From: Chitinivibrionia bacterium
GTDB lineage: Bacteria; Fibrobacterota; Chitinivibrionia; Chitinivibrionales; Chitinivibrionaceae
NCBI GenBank assembly: GCA_009779925.1
Contig: WRAZ01000003.1
Span: 62,001-126,000 of the forward strand
Length of the DNA: 64,000 nt
Direction of reading: 5' to 3'
Every line of letters starts with the position of its first letter. Within the stretch, counting starts at the first letter, position 1. Made by a program: the position numbers and the translations under genes. Positions 1-9,238 of the stretch are shown piece after piece. Under the pieces are notes generated by a model. That model did not search any database, had not been told where the DNA came from, and worked only from the letters and a program-made list of their open reading frames with translations.

Positions 1-402
1 TTGATTTCGAGAATTCAAAACGGCGGAAGATTTTATGTTCCCGAAGACCCGACAACAGGCAGGTGGCCAACTTCTTCAACTTCGAGGTCGGATGTTCTTT
101 TCGGCGTGGATATGGGGCTGTTTTTCCAAGAAGGATATTTCCGTCTGCATAACCTGTTTTATACCGAAAACAACAGAATACCTATGTTTTTCTGTCGGGA
201 TAGCGGCGTGCAACTTACACGTCAGAACTATGAGAGTGTACTAAACAACGCAGGCAGAGACATAGGTCTTAAATTCAGAAGTCGAACGATACGCGACATT
301 ATGGTTTATCTCCCCGATTTTGATATAGAAGACGAGATACTCCCGATGTTTCCGCCGTCGCTTGCAAGGGTGCTTTTTGAGAAGTATCACAACATAAGAT
401 AA
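1..402 (+). CDS. C-terminal part of a protein of unknown function (cut by window edge)
   Basis: The reading frame is open from the first base (a TTG codon) and ends with TAA at 400-402, so this is most likely the 3' end of a longer gene rather than a complete 133-residue protein. The visible part is rich in aromatic and charged residues, shows no membrane segment or cysteine motif, and is not recognised. The next gene starts two bases after its stop, which suggests one operon with translational coupling. The following gene encodes a probable outer-membrane barrel, so an envelope role is possible, but that rests on neighbourhood only. Confidence 0.6.
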   Translation: MISRIQNGGRFYVPEDPTTGRWPTSSTSRSDVLFGVDMGLFFQEGYFRLHNLFYTENNRIPMFFCRDSGVQLTRQNYESVLNNAGRDIGLKFRSRTIRDIMVYLPDFDIEDEILPMFPPSLARVLFEKYHNIR

Positions 403-403
403 A

Positions 404-1618
404 ATGACACTTCCGAAAAAACTGATTTTTGGGTGGATTGGAGTTTTGCTTTTAGTAAAACTCTGTTTCGCCCAAAATTTTGAAATATCTACTCAAAGCG
501 GAATTCTATTTTATTGGCGAGACGACAAAATGTCCTTTTGGGATGGCGGCATAAATTACAACAATCACAAGAATTTTTCAAACGAATTAAATTTTCTTAA
601 AATCAGCTCGGATTTGCCTTGGTTTTCTACTGACATTATCCGTTTCGGCTACTCCGCAAAATTCGACTTCGGCAATATTTCGCCGCAAATTTCAGCGGGC
701 TTTTTAAGCCAATCCGAAATCGAAATTCCGTTTTCACATCGAGGAAGTCAAAGACTAATCACAAATTACGGAGCGCGCGGTTTTTATCTTGGCTCAAAAT
801 TGGGCTTGAATATCAGAGACATTAGATTTACTCCGTCTTTTTTGTTTGCGCGTGGAAGATTTGAGGACGGGGATTTTCACTATTTTTTTGGGAAGCCCGA
901 TGTTCCTTATCTTTTGCATTTCGGCTTGTCGGCGGAGTTTAGAGAGCGACATAAAATCGGCGTTTCACACCAAAATTTTGCCCTTAACATTGTAAATAAC
1001 AACGAAATGCCGCTTTTTAATTCAGAAAATTATGTTTTCGGCATAAATTATAGGCATTTGTTTTTGCCGCAACGATTGTTAAAATTAAACGGAATATTAG
1101 GTGCAAATTACGTAAATCTTTCGGCAAGCGGCTCGTTAAGTCCTGCAAATCAGCAGTATTTTTTGTTCCCGTATATGTTTTTTAATATAGACGGAACTGT
1201 AAACGCGTTTGTTGTTTGGACTGCTTTCTCGTTTGAATTACAGCGAAAAATCTTACAACATCACTTTGTAGTCGGAGCGGCAAATATTTTCAGCGGTGAT
1301 TTTAACGCGGACGCTCATTACTTGTACAAAAGATTTTTCGGCGGCAGAGAGGGGCGGGAAGTTCTAACGCAAAACTTGAATAACACTGGATTTCCGTTTG
1401 TTTTGTATTACTTGAAAAGTCCAAATCTAAACATAAGAGACAGAGTAAACATAAACTTCGGATTAAGAAATATTATAGGCGTTCCTTTCGGCATAGCAAA
1501 ATATATGGGAGACGGCAGTAGCGACGATCGGAACATCAGCGATAAAATCGGCAGAAGAGATTTAGTAAAAACGATATTGCTTTCTGGCTTGTCGGGGTTT
1601 TTGAGGGTAGAATTTTAA
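404..1618 (+). CDS. Probable outer-membrane beta-barrel protein
   Basis: 404 residues. The N-terminus has two lysines followed by a hydrophobic stretch (about residues 7-22) ending LCFA before QNFEIS, a good Sec signal peptide with signal peptidase I cleavage near residue 23. The rest is rich in alternating aromatic and polar residues with many Gly/Asn turns. It ends in phenylalanine (LRVEF), the terminal aromatic recognised by the BAM machinery in known barrels. No family is recognised. The start at 404 lies just after the previous stop and has no obvious Shine-Dalgarno sequence, so translation is probably coupled to the upstream gene. The convergent HydG-like gene begins 41 bases beyond the stop. 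Confidence 0.7.
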   Translation: MTLPKKLIFGWIGVLLLVKLCFAQNFEISTQSGILFYWRDDKMSFWDGGINYNNHKNFSNELNFLKISSDLPWFSTDIIRFGYSAKFDFGNISPQISAGFLSQSEIEIPFSHRGSQRLITNYGARGFYLGSKLGLNIRDIRFTPSFLFARGRFEDGDFHYFFGKPDVPYLLHFGLSAEFRERHKIGVSHQNFALNIVNNNEMPLFNSENYVFGINYRHLFLPQRLLKLNGILGANYVNLSASGSLSPANQQYFLFPYMFFNIDGTVNAFVVWTAFSFELQRKILQHHFVVGAANIFSGDFNADAHYLYKRFFGGREGREVLTQNLNNTGFPFVLYYLKSPNLNIRDRVNINFGLRNIIGVPFGIAKYMGDGSSDDRNISDKIGRRDLVKTILLSGLSGFLRVEF

Positions 1619-1659
1619 TTTTACCTTGCATTATGCAACAAGAAAAGTGGCAACTGCCT

Positions 1660-3159
1660 CTAAAAATACAAATCCCTCGCTCCGTCTTTGGTTTTTTCGT
1701 AATAATTTATCAGCGCGTCGTACATCTTCGGATTTTTAACCTTTACTTCTGCAATTTCTTTTTGAATTATCGGCTCTGCCAAAGCGACTGTTTCGGGGGA
1801 GGCGAAGTCGTCGAGCCATTCGCGGTAGGTTATAATTGCGTTTAATTTGCAGAATTGACCCTCGTGTCCGCTTTTTAGCGCGTCTAAAATTTTTTGCCCC
1901 GTTCTTCCGCAGCGATAACCAGCCGTGCAAAACGACGTGATAAAGTCTTGTTTTGCAAGAGAGCGGACAACTTCGTCCAAGGAGCGGGTGTCGCCTAAAA
2001 TAAATTGCTGGCGAACTGCTTCTTGTTTGCTTGCGTCTATGCTTTCGCTGTATGCGCCGAGACCGATTTTGCTGCTTGCGTCGGTCTGCGTAATGCCGAG
2101 CGGAATAACTGCGTCGCGGATTTTTTGGTTTTCGCGGGCGGTCAAAATCATTCCTGTGTAGGGAACGGAAAGGCGAATGCACAAAACTACCTTTTTGAAT
2201 TGCTCGTCCGTCAAATGAGTGCTTTTTGTTGCGTCAATTCCGGGAGCGTTGTTGGCGGCTTCGAGGCGTGGGAACGAAATTGTGTGCGGACCTACGCCGA
2301 ATTTTGCTTCGAGTTCGCGGGCGTGCAGAAGAGTTGCCATAACCTCGAATTTCCAGTCCGAAAGTCCGTACAACGAGCCTATTCCTACGTCGTCTATGCC
2401 TGCTTCAAAAGCGCGATGCATACTGTATAATCGCCAATGATAATTGCCTTTTATGGTGTTTGACGGGTGCAGTTTTTCGTATGTTTTTCTATGATACGTC
2501 TCCTGAAAAACCTGGTATGTGCCTATTCCGACATCTTTAAGGATTTTCAATTCCTCTATACTCATAGGCGCGGCGTTTATGTTTACGCGGCGAATTTGCC
2601 CTAATCCTTTTTTTGTTTTGTATTTTGCGCCGTAAATTGTTTTTACGCTTTCGGCAATGTAGTTTACATCGCTTTCGGGGTGTTCTCCGTAAACGACAAT
2701 TAAGCGTTTGTGTCCGATTTCGCCTGCGAGCGTTTTTATTTCCCGCTCAACTTCGGGCATTGTAAGAACACGACGCACGCTTTGACAGTTTTGCGCTCTG
2801 AAAGAGCAGTATTCGCATCCGTTTACGCATTTGCTCGACAGATAAAGCGGCGCAAAAGTGACTATTCGGTTGTCGTAAACTTTTAGTTTTATTTCTAATG
2901 CCGCTTTTTCCATTTCGGCAATCAAATCTTTGTCTTCTACGTTTAAGAGCGCGGCGGTCTCTTCGGGTAAAAGCGTCTCGAGCGACTTGGATTTTTCTAT
3001 GATTTCGCGAATGTAATTTTTATCGGGATTTGCTTGGTTTTTGAGCGCGTTTGCAATTAAATTTTCGTCAATAAAATCGCTTCCGTCTTTATTCAGGTAT
3101 TTGTTGATTTGCTCTTGCACAATTCGGTTTTGCACCCAAGTTTTCATATCGGTTTTCAT
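1660..3159 (-). CDS. hydG: HydG-type radical SAM tyrosine lyase (FeFe-hydrogenase maturase) with altered C-terminal cysteine motif
   Basis: 499 residues, the usual HydG length and longer than ThiH. HydG cleaves tyrosine with S-adenosylmethionine to give p-cresol and dehydroglycine, and at a second, C-terminal iron-sulfur cluster makes the CO and CN ligands of the H-cluster. The radical-SAM CX3CX2C motif is seen as CVNGCEYC near residue 115, preceded by typical N-terminal HydG/ThiH helices. The C-terminal auxiliary-cluster motif, normally CX2C followed by a distant Cys, reads here as CTAGYRCGRTG with a later Cys in GQFCKLN. The expected second cysteine is Gly, and a new Cys lies three residues on. 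GGAGC precedes the ATG. The Tex-like gene ends 9 bases upstream on the same strand, so the two are probably co-transcribed. A HydG-like paralogue or a ThiH-like role remains possible. Confidence 0.85.
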   Translation of the reverse strand: MKTDMKTWVQNRIVQEQINKYLNKDGSDFIDENLIANALKNQANPDKNYIREIIEKSKSLETLLPEETAALLNVEDKDLIAEMEKAALEIKLKVYDNRIVTFAPLYLSSKCVNGCEYCSFRAQNCQSVRRVLTMPEVEREIKTLAGEIGHKRLIVVYGEHPESDVNYIAESVKTIYGAKYKTKKGLGQIRRVNINAAPMSIEELKILKDVGIGTYQVFQETYHRKTYEKLHPSNTIKGNYHWRLYSMHRAFEAGIDDVGIGSLYGLSDWKFEVMATLLHARELEAKFGVGPHTISFPRLEAANNAPGIDATKSTHLTDEQFKKVVLCIRLSVPYTGMILTARENQKIRDAVIPLGITQTDASSKIGLGAYSESIDASKQEAVRQQFILGDTRSLDEVVRSLAKQDFITSFCTAGYRCGRTGQKILDALKSGHEGQFCKLNAIITYREWLDDFASPETVALAEPIIQKEIAEVKVKNPKMYDALINYYEKTKDGARDLYF

Positions 3160-3168
3160 AAAAAGCTC

Positions 3169-5301
3169 CTACGCATTTTCGCTGAAATATGATAACAAAT
3201 CGCCGACTTTTGCTGTTTGCAGTTTCATCGTAAGAGCAATTCTTCGCTTTTTGCTGTCCACGTCAAGGATTTTAACAGGAATTTTGTCGCCTACTTGCAA
3301 GTCTGGCAATAAATGTTGCGGCACTTCCGAAATATGAACTAATCCGTCGGTTGTTGCGTTTATATCGATAAAAATTCCGAAATCCGTTATGTTTCGTATG
3401 CGACCGTTTGCGGTTGAACCAATCGGAATATCTCTCCAAGACGTCCTTTGATGGTGATTTCCGCTCGGTATAGACACGTATTTTGCGCCTATTTTTAATT
3501 GTTTTGCAAGTTTTTCGCGGACAAAATAATCCTCGGTCGGATTTTCGCTTTCATATTCGGCAATTAGTTTTTCATTGAGAATTATATCTTCGAGCGAGGC
3601 GTTAAGAGAGGCGGCTACTGCTTGCGGCAAGTCAAACATCAGCGGGTGTACAAGCGTTTTTTCCAAAATTGCGCCTGACCTCGGAAAAATGACAAATCCG
3701 CTTATGTTCACAAAAAGAACATCGCTAATTCCGCAATTTTCCAAATCAAGTTTGCATTTTATCGCTCCCGAATTTTTCGCTTTTCGCAGGTTTTCGACAG
3801 CTTTTTCGTCGGCGCCGAGAGAAAGTAGTAAATAGTCGTTTTTTTCTCCGATTTCTATGCCGTTTTGGAGTTGTAAAACGGTTAAATTTCTATCGACGAT
3901 TTTCCGCATTTTTTCATCGTTAATGTAATTTACTACGGGGGATTGCGCCAGTGTCTCCAAAATTTGCGGCTCGTAAATAATTGCCGCGGGAGCAAGCAAT
4001 TTAATTGCCGCTGTATATGCGTTCTGGATATTTTTGTCAAAATCTTTAACCTGTTTTTTTACAAATTCGTTCTTAAGAAGCGGCGAGGGCTTTTTGTTTG
4101 CTTCGATTTTTCTGATTGTCGGTTTTTGTTGGAAAGAGTTTGCCGTAATCGAAATTACATCGTTCATAAATTGAGCGTGTTCGGGATTTTCCACAAGAAT
4201 AAATTCACTTGCCCGCCACTGTTCAAAAACGGTTTTTATTTTAGACGAATTAAACGGTTTTCCGTAATTGCGCACGTCTTCTTGTGAAACGCGAAAGCAT
4301 TCGCCTGCGTAATTCGCAACTATTATATTTATTGCTTCCGTGCTGTCTTGCGAAATTATTAAAACGTTTTTGCTTACTGTTTTGTTTTTTTGCTCTAACG
4401 CTTCTCTGATTTGAGTGGAAAGTGTGCGAGAAACTCTTTCACTTGCCGCATTAAGCAAATCGTCTTTTATTGCGTTTTGCGCCATTGGCGCCAAATATTT
4501 GTTCCACGCGTCCACAATCGCTCTGTTTACAATGTTTGCGGAAGACGCGTCGGGAAAGTGCAAAAAATGGTGCTTTAAGAGTTCCAAACCATATAAAACA
4601 GGCGCTACAACCGAAAGTTTTATGTCTTTATTCTCGTCGGAATTTTGCAAGAACAGCAAATCTTCGTCCGAAATCGCCGAAAAATTGTGATGTCCGCTGA
4701 ATTTATCGTATTTTGCACTTTTTTTCTTGCTTGTTATTTCAAAATTTCCGTCGTTTGCAGTTAAGGCTCTTACCAAATATCTTGCGTTGGCGTCGAAAGC
4801 GATGCGGTCGGTCAATATTGCAACAACGCCGTCAATTACGTCGTCTGCGCTTTCCAAGCCCTTGGATTTGTCTGCGTATTTTTTAGCCTCGGCGTTTATG
4901 TCGCCCGTAAAATCGCCTTCAAACAAGTCGGCAAGGGGCAAAAGTCCGTTTGCTATTGCTGCGCGTCCTTTGGATTGCGAGTTTATTTTGTAGGCGGAAA
5001 CTATGTCGTCGATTTCGATTTTGGAAATGCTTAAAGAAATATCTTCTTCTTTGTCTTCGTCGTAAATGTTTGCTGATTTCAGCGTTTTTCTTGCTTGTTC
5101 ACGCAAAGGTTCAAGTTCTTTTTGCAAATCCAAAAAGGCATAGATTTCGGCGATTACGTCAATTCTGCACTCCGCTAATATCGGCAAATATTCCGACAAA
5201 AAATATATTGAATCTCCTCTTTCGTATCGGGAACAGATAGATAGCGCCGCGTTAAGAGAAATTCCCCATTTGTCTTCGACTATTCTGGCAAAAAATTGCA
5301 C
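3169..5301 (-). CDS. Divergent Tex-family S1 RNA-binding protein
   Basis: 710 residues, close to Tex length. The C-terminus (about residues 625-700) is a clear S1 domain: GRIRNITDFGIFIDI, then DGLVHISE and GDKIPVKILDVD. The N-terminal part (ISLNAALSICSRYERGDSIYFLSEY) follows the Tex N-terminal helical domain pattern. The middle would correspond to the YqgF-like and helix-hairpin-helix regions but is strongly diverged (for example NVLIISQDSTEAINIIVANY). Known Tex proteins bind nucleic acid and affect transcription-complex or RNA turnover. The GTG start at 5301 is chosen because GGAGG lies directly upstream and the frame fits the Tex N-terminus. It is the upstream gene of a pair with the HydG-like gene. 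Confidence 0.75.
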   Translation of the reverse strand: MQFFARIVEDKWGISLNAALSICSRYERGDSIYFLSEYLPILAECRIDVIAEIYAFLDLQKELEPLREQARKTLKSANIYDEDKEEDISLSISKIEIDDIVSAYKINSQSKGRAAIANGLLPLADLFEGDFTGDINAEAKKYADKSKGLESADDVIDGVVAILTDRIAFDANARYLVRALTANDGNFEITSKKKSAKYDKFSGHHNFSAISDEDLLFLQNSDENKDIKLSVVAPVLYGLELLKHHFLHFPDASSANIVNRAIVDAWNKYLAPMAQNAIKDDLLNAASERVSRTLSTQIREALEQKNKTVSKNVLIISQDSTEAINIIVANYAGECFRVSQEDVRNYGKPFNSSKIKTVFEQWRASEFILVENPEHAQFMNDVISITANSFQQKPTIRKIEANKKPSPLLKNEFVKKQVKDFDKNIQNAYTAAIKLLAPAAIIYEPQILETLAQSPVVNYINDEKMRKIVDRNLTVLQLQNGIEIGEKNDYLLLSLGADEKAVENLRKAKNSGAIKCKLDLENCGISDVLFVNISGFVIFPRSGAILEKTLVHPLMFDLPQAVAASLNASLEDIILNEKLIAEYESENPTEDYFVREKLAKQLKIGAKYVSIPSGNHHQRTSWRDIPIGSTANGRIRNITDFGIFIDINATTDGLVHISEVPQHLLPDLQVGDKIPVKILDVDSKKRRIALTMKLQTAKVGDLLSYFSENA

Positions 5302-5358
5302 GAAACCTCCACTATTACTTTTATGTTTTCTATAATTATCTTAATATACCAAACAATA

Positions 5359-5433
5359 TGCATCCGACAGGGTTCGAACCTGCGACCTTCGGCTTCGGAG
5401 ACCAACGCTCTAATCCAACTGAGCTACGAATGC
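5359..5433 (-). tRNA. tRNA-Arg (anticodon CCG)
   Basis: Read on the minus strand, the sequence folds as a complete cloverleaf: acceptor GCATTCG/CGGATGC with one G-T pair, D-stem GCTC/GAGC, anticodon loop CTCCGAA giving anticodon CCG (Arg, codon CGG), and T-arm with loop TTCGAAC. The discriminator base is A and no CCA is encoded. The gene stands alone between the Tex-like gene and the BFN-domain gene. Confidence 0.95.
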
Positions 5434-5534
5434 AGAAAAAACGGCGCTAACATCGGGTAATATATTATTTTTATGCGTGGTGAAGGTATATTTTGCCGTC
5501 ATTTTCTTAATTTTTATTGAAAGGCGTAAGTTTT

Positions 5535-5999
5535 ATGATATTCAAAATGTATTTGGAAGCGGTAAAATGGGACGGCGAGGACGCTGAATCTATGCTTATT
5601 TTCAGCAATGTCGCAGACGGCGGAAAGTTAAGCGTGGTAATTCCCGAGCCCATAGGTTTTGACCTGAGAACCCTCTTAGAACAGCGCGCTCGAGGGATTG
5701 ACCCGTATTTCGGGATAAGCGAGCTCATATCGCAGATAGGCGGGAAAGTTCAAAAATTGGTTATCGCTAAGCATCAAAGACCCGGTTCGGGCGAAATGTA
5801 CTTGGAAACAGAAGGGAAAACGCGTTGTATAGAGCTGTTTTTTGCCGATATTGTGGCAATTTCAATAGTCGAGGATATGCCCATTTATTTTGATGAGTCG
5901 GTTTGCCAAAAAAACGAACTTCCGCTTGACAAACGCCTGCTTTTTACGCGCACTTCAAGTTTAACACGGTATTCTTTTGATACTGACGGGCATAAGTAA
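5535..5999 (+). CDS. BFN/DUF151 (bifunctional nuclease) family protein
   Basis: 154 residues from ATG 5535; an upstream in-frame TTG at 5517 lacks a ribosome-binding site, whereas GAAAGGCG lies upstream of 5535. The pattern GGKVQKLVIAKH, then GEMYLETEG, then IELFFADIVAISIVEDMPIY matches the conserved order of the bacterial bifunctional-nuclease (BFN, DUF151) fold, in which the last element is the alanine-rich helix followed by proline and a short strand. Some members have RNase/DNase activity, but catalytic residues cannot be assigned here. It is monocistronic, bounded by tRNA-Arg upstream and a strong terminator downstream. Confidence 0.7.
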   Translation: MIFKMYLEAVKWDGEDAESMLIFSNVADGGKLSVVIPEPIGFDLRTLLEQRARGIDPYFGISELISQIGGKVQKLVIAKHQRPGSGEMYLETEGKTRCIELFFADIVAISIVEDMPIYFDESVCQKNELPLDKRLLFTRTSSLTRYSFDTDGHK

Positions 6000-6017
6000 G
6001 GTAAAGGTTTCAAAGAA

Positions 6018-6047
6018 AAGGGCGGTTGTAAAATCGCCCTTTTTTTA
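6018..6047 (+). terminator. Rho-independent terminator after the BFN gene
   Basis: AGGGCG and CGCCCT form a stem around a loop of about ten bases, followed by seven T. The hairpin abuts the stop of the convergent mlaF gene and may serve both strands. Confidence 0.8.
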
Positions 6048-6944
6048 TTAAACAGCTTCCGTAAATTTTGTTTTCGGCGCTACATTCAGCGATTTTATAC
6101 TACCGAACTTTCTGTTTCTTATTGCTTTTTGCAATGCCTCGACATCGACGTGTCCGTTGTTTTTGTCGTCGCCTTCTTTGAACGCGTAGTCGGCTTTTCT
6201 GTTTCCGCGGATAAATTTTTGCACGTATGGGTCTTTGGACGAACGAATTTCACCGGGGGTGCCGTCGAAGACTATGTTTCCCTCGTAAATCATAACGATT
6301 TTGTCTGCGATTTTATACGCCGACGAAATATCGTGCGTTATGATTATTGATGTCATATTTAAGCGCGCCCGCATATCTAAAATCAGGTCGTTTACCACGT
6401 CGGTCATAATGGGGTCAAGTGCGGAAGTCGGCTCGTCGTAAAGCATAATTTCGGGCTCCATAACAATAGCTCTGGCAAGCGCCGCGCGGCTTCGCATACC
6501 GCCCGAAAGGTCGGCGGGCATAAGATGTAAAACGTTATTTAAGCCTACAACCGAAATGCTTTTTTCGACTTTTTTGCGGATTTCTTCGTCGGATAAAGTA
6601 GTTCTTTCGCGCAGGGCAAAGGAGATATTGTCCTCTATTGTCATAGAGTCGAAGAGCGCCGCGCCCTGAAACAAAAGCCCGAATTTTTGTCGAACTTCGT
6701 CGTATTTTGACGAGGGAGTGGTGGGTGAGGCAATTACGTCGCCGTTAAACAGAATTTGCCCGCCGTCGGGGTGCATAAGTCCCATTATGTTTTTCATAAG
6801 CACGCTTTTTCCGTGTCCCGATTGTCCGATAATACAGACGACTTCGCCTGCCTGCACTTCAAAGCTGACACCTTTAAGCACGCGCTTGGGTCCAAAATTC
6901 TTAACCAAATGCTGTACTCTTAAAACAGGTTCTTTTGTTTTCAT
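6048..6944 (-). CDS. mlaF: MlaF-like ABC transporter ATP-binding protein (lipid transport)
   Basis: 298 residues. Walker A is GQSGHGKS (about residues 39-46), the signature is LSGGMRSRAALARA, and Walker B is IMLYDEPTSALDP followed by the H-loop TSIIITHD. This is the ATPase of the MlaFEDB complex, which moves phospholipids between the inner membrane and the periplasmic MlaD/MlaC shuttle, maintaining outer-membrane asymmetry. The preceding gene is the permease MlaE, 18 bases upstream, which fixes the assignment. A C-terminal tail of about 45 residues follows the ABC core. No mlaD is seen next to it; the unit ends at the terminator near 6018-6047. Confidence 0.9.
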   Translation of the reverse strand: MKTKEPVLRVQHLVKNFGPKRVLKGVSFEVQAGEVVCIIGQSGHGKSVLMKNIMGLMHPDGGQILFNGDVIASPTTPSSKYDEVRQKFGLLFQGAALFDSMTIEDNISFALRERTTLSDEEIRKKVEKSISVVGLNNVLHLMPADLSGGMRSRAALARAIVMEPEIMLYDEPTSALDPIMTDVVNDLILDMRARLNMTSIIITHDISSAYKIADKIVMIYEGNIVFDGTPGEIRSSKDPYVQKFIRGNRKADYAFKEGDDKNNGHVDVEALQKAIRNRKFGSIKSLNVAPKTKFTEAV

Positions 6945-6962
6945 TTCGATTTGCCCTTTCTG

Positions 6963-7736
6963 TTAAAGAAAAATCATTGCCACAACAAAGTTAAACATCA
7001 AAATCAATACTGCCGAAAGCATAACCGCTTTGGTTGTCGCTCCGCCTATTCCTTCCGCTCCCTTAACGCATTCCAAACCGAAAAAAGAGCCCGAAAGCGC
7101 AATAATCGCTCCGAATATGGCAGTTTTGAAAGTGCCTATAAGCATATCTGGCGCATAGAAAAAGAGGCGAAGCCCTTCGAGGTAAGTAAACATTGTAACG
7201 TCTATAAAAAGGTAGGCAATAAATATCGAAGCAAAAAATCCGACCAACTTTGAAAATATTACCAAAACGGGCAACATTACGGCGGCGGCGACAACTTTTG
7301 GCAAAATTATGTAGCGAATATGGTCGAGCGAAAGGCAATACATAGCGTCTAATTGCTCGGTGGTGCGCATACTTCCGATTTCGGCGGCAATCGCGGTGGA
7401 AATTCTGGACGATACTACAAAACTCGTTATTACGGGGGCGAGTTCGGTGATTAACGCCTTACTTACCGCATAGCCCAAATATCGCATAGGGACAAGCCCC
7501 TGCATTTGATAATTTGCTTGTTTTATCGTCTCCATTCCGACGAATGCGCCCGTTACCAAAACGAGCGGGATAGAGCCAATTCCGATAATTCGCATTTGCT
7601 TTGTTGTCAGGTCGAAGTTTTGAAAAATCAGCGGGAAACGTGAAAATACTTCCCAAGTTAGCCTGCCGAAACTGGCTATTGCGCCGAAAAACGAAAAAAT
7701 TCCGTCCATAAAGCCGATTGTTGCGGTTTTTAGCAT
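6963..7736 (-). CDS. mlaE: MlaE-like ABC permease (lipid transport)
   Basis: 257 residues with the MlaE/YrbE permease profile: an N-terminal amphipathic segment, then hydrophobic helices including IPLVLVTGAFVGMETIKQ, VAAAVMLPVLVIFSKLVGFF and a C-terminal helix ending FNFVVAMIFL. The family signature around residues 90-125 reads ELAPVITSFVVSSRISTAIA, then EIGSMRTTEQLDAM. It acts as the inner-membrane part of the Mla phospholipid transporter with the neighbouring MlaF. Its ATG shares one base with the stop codon of dnaB (TAATG), so translation is coupled. Confidence 0.92.
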   Translation of the reverse strand: MLKTATIGFMDGIFSFFGAIASFGRLTWEVFSRFPLIFQNFDLTTKQMRIIGIGSIPLVLVTGAFVGMETIKQANYQMQGLVPMRYLGYAVSKALITELAPVITSFVVSSRISTAIAAEIGSMRTTEQLDAMYCLSLDHIRYIILPKVVAAAVMLPVLVIFSKLVGFFASIFIAYLFIDVTMFTYLEGLRLFFYAPDMLIGTFKTAIFGAIIALSGSFFGLECVKGAEGIGGATTKAVMLSAVLILMFNFVVAMIFL

Positions 7737-9238
7737 TAAAACCCTCCTTCGTAATCTTCGTGTTCGTCCGTGTGTCCTCCCGACAGAGGCTCGCAGAATT
7801 TTGCAAACTCGGGCAAATATCCGATTACTACCGTGCCTGTAGGTCCGTTTCTTTGCTTAGCTACAATGATTTCCGCCTTGTTTTTTATATTTTTGAATAT
7901 CCTTTTTTGGTCGTCGTCCATATCTTCTTCTTTTACTTTTTCAAAATAATAACTGTCGCGGTGAATAAAAAGCACTGCGTCGGCGTCTTGTTCGATTGCT
8001 CCCGATTCCCGCAAATCCGAGAGGCGCGGCTTGTTTGTTCCTTTTGTTCCGTCGCTTTTTGACGTGCGCGACTGTGCTTTTTCGACTTCGCGGCTGACCT
8101 GAGCGAGCGCAACAATGGGCGCTTTCAGTTCTTTGGACAGGTGTTTCAGCGCCTTGGAAACTTGCGATACTTCTTGCTCGCGGTTGTAGGATTTGTTTTC
8201 GGTGTGAGAGGTTATTAACTGCAGATAATCAATAATAATGCATCCCAAACCGCCGTGTTCTTTGGCAATGCGCCTGCTTTTTGCGGCTATATCGGTGACT
8301 GAAACACTGCCGTCGCAAATGTAAATCGGAAGTTCGTTTATTATTTTTCCTGCGCTTATTACCGATGTCAGTTCTTCGGCGCTTAATCCTCCGCGAATAT
8401 TGCGCAAATTAACGCTCGACTCCGCCGACAAAAATCTGTGAACAACTTGGTCTGCGGGCATTTCTATGGAGAATATCACAATCGGCTTAACATCTTTAAC
8501 TTTTGCCATTTCCAAAGCCATCGAAAGTCCCAGCGCCGTTTTACCCATACTCGGTCTTGCTCCGATAACAATGAGTTCGCCGGGGTGAAGTCCCGTCATA
8601 GTTTCGTCTAATTCCTGAAAACCCGTGTGAAGTCCTGTGACGCCGTCGCTTTTCATATTGCGCTCTATACCCTTAAAAATTTCGGGCATTATGGTTTTCA
8701 GCAAAACGGGGGCATTTTTTTCGCTTTCGCCTTTGGCTATGTCAAAAATTCTTTGCTCCGCCTTGGCAAGCATTTCTTCGGCGTCGGCGCCCGTCTCATA
8801 ACTTTCGTCTAATATTGTTCCCGAAGTTTTTATGAGCGTGCGCAAGAGCCATTTGTCTTTTATTTCTTTTATGTAATGCTTTACGTTGGTGCCTGTTCCC
8901 GTTGTTGTCAGGAGTTCGGACAGATACGCTTCGCCGCCCGCTTGTTCGTATTGTCCCATACTTTTCAGTTGTTCTATTAGCAGATTATGGTCGAGCGGCT
9001 TGTGTTCTTCTTCCATTTTGCGCAATGCTCTGAAGATTATTTCGTTGCGTTTGTCGAAGAAATACATATCTTTTATGTCGCTGATTACGTCTTCGTGAAC
9101 GTCTTCGTCGAGGAGCGCCGAGGCAAGAATACATTTTTCGAGTTCTATGCTTTGCGGTTTAACGCGCACGTCGTCGAGCAAACTTGCGCTTTTCGCCTTT
9201 TTTTCTTTGTATTCGTATTCTTTTTTGTTATCCGACAT
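7736..9238 (-). CDS. dnaB: Replicative DNA helicase DnaB
   Basis: 500 residues. The N-terminal helical domain (about residues 28-135, from PQSIELEKCILASALLDE) binds primase, a linker follows, and the RecA-like motor begins near residue 200. Walker A is GARPSMGKTALGLS and Walker B is GCIIIDYLQLI; RLSDLRESGAIEQDADAVLFIHR is the conserved C-terminal motif. It unwinds DNA at the replication fork. A lysine-rich N-terminal extension (KKEYEYKEKKAKS) precedes the domain. The gene overlaps the upstream uracil-DNA glycosylase gene by 11 bases and the downstream mlaE by one base, forming a tight udg-dnaB-mlaE-mlaF operon. Confidence 0.97.
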   Translation of the reverse strand: MSDNKKEYEYKEKKAKSASLLDDVRVKPQSIELEKCILASALLDEDVHEDVISDIKDMYFFDKRNEIIFRALRKMEEEHKPLDHNLLIEQLKSMGQYEQAGGEAYLSELLTTTGTGTNVKHYIKEIKDKWLLRTLIKTSGTILDESYETGADAEEMLAKAEQRIFDIAKGESEKNAPVLLKTIMPEIFKGIERNMKSDGVTGLHTGFQELDETMTGLHPGELIVIGARPSMGKTALGLSMALEMAKVKDVKPIVIFSIEMPADQVVHRFLSAESSVNLRNIRGGLSAEELTSVISAGKIINELPIYICDGSVSVTDIAAKSRRIAKEHGGLGCIIIDYLQLITSHTENKSYNREQEVSQVSKALKHLSKELKAPIVALAQVSREVEKAQSRTSKSDGTKGTNKPRLSDLRESGAIEQDADAVLFIHRDSYYFEKVKEEDMDDDQKRIFKNIKNKAEIIVAKQRNGPTGTVVIGYLPEFAKFCEPLSGGHTDEHEDYEGGF

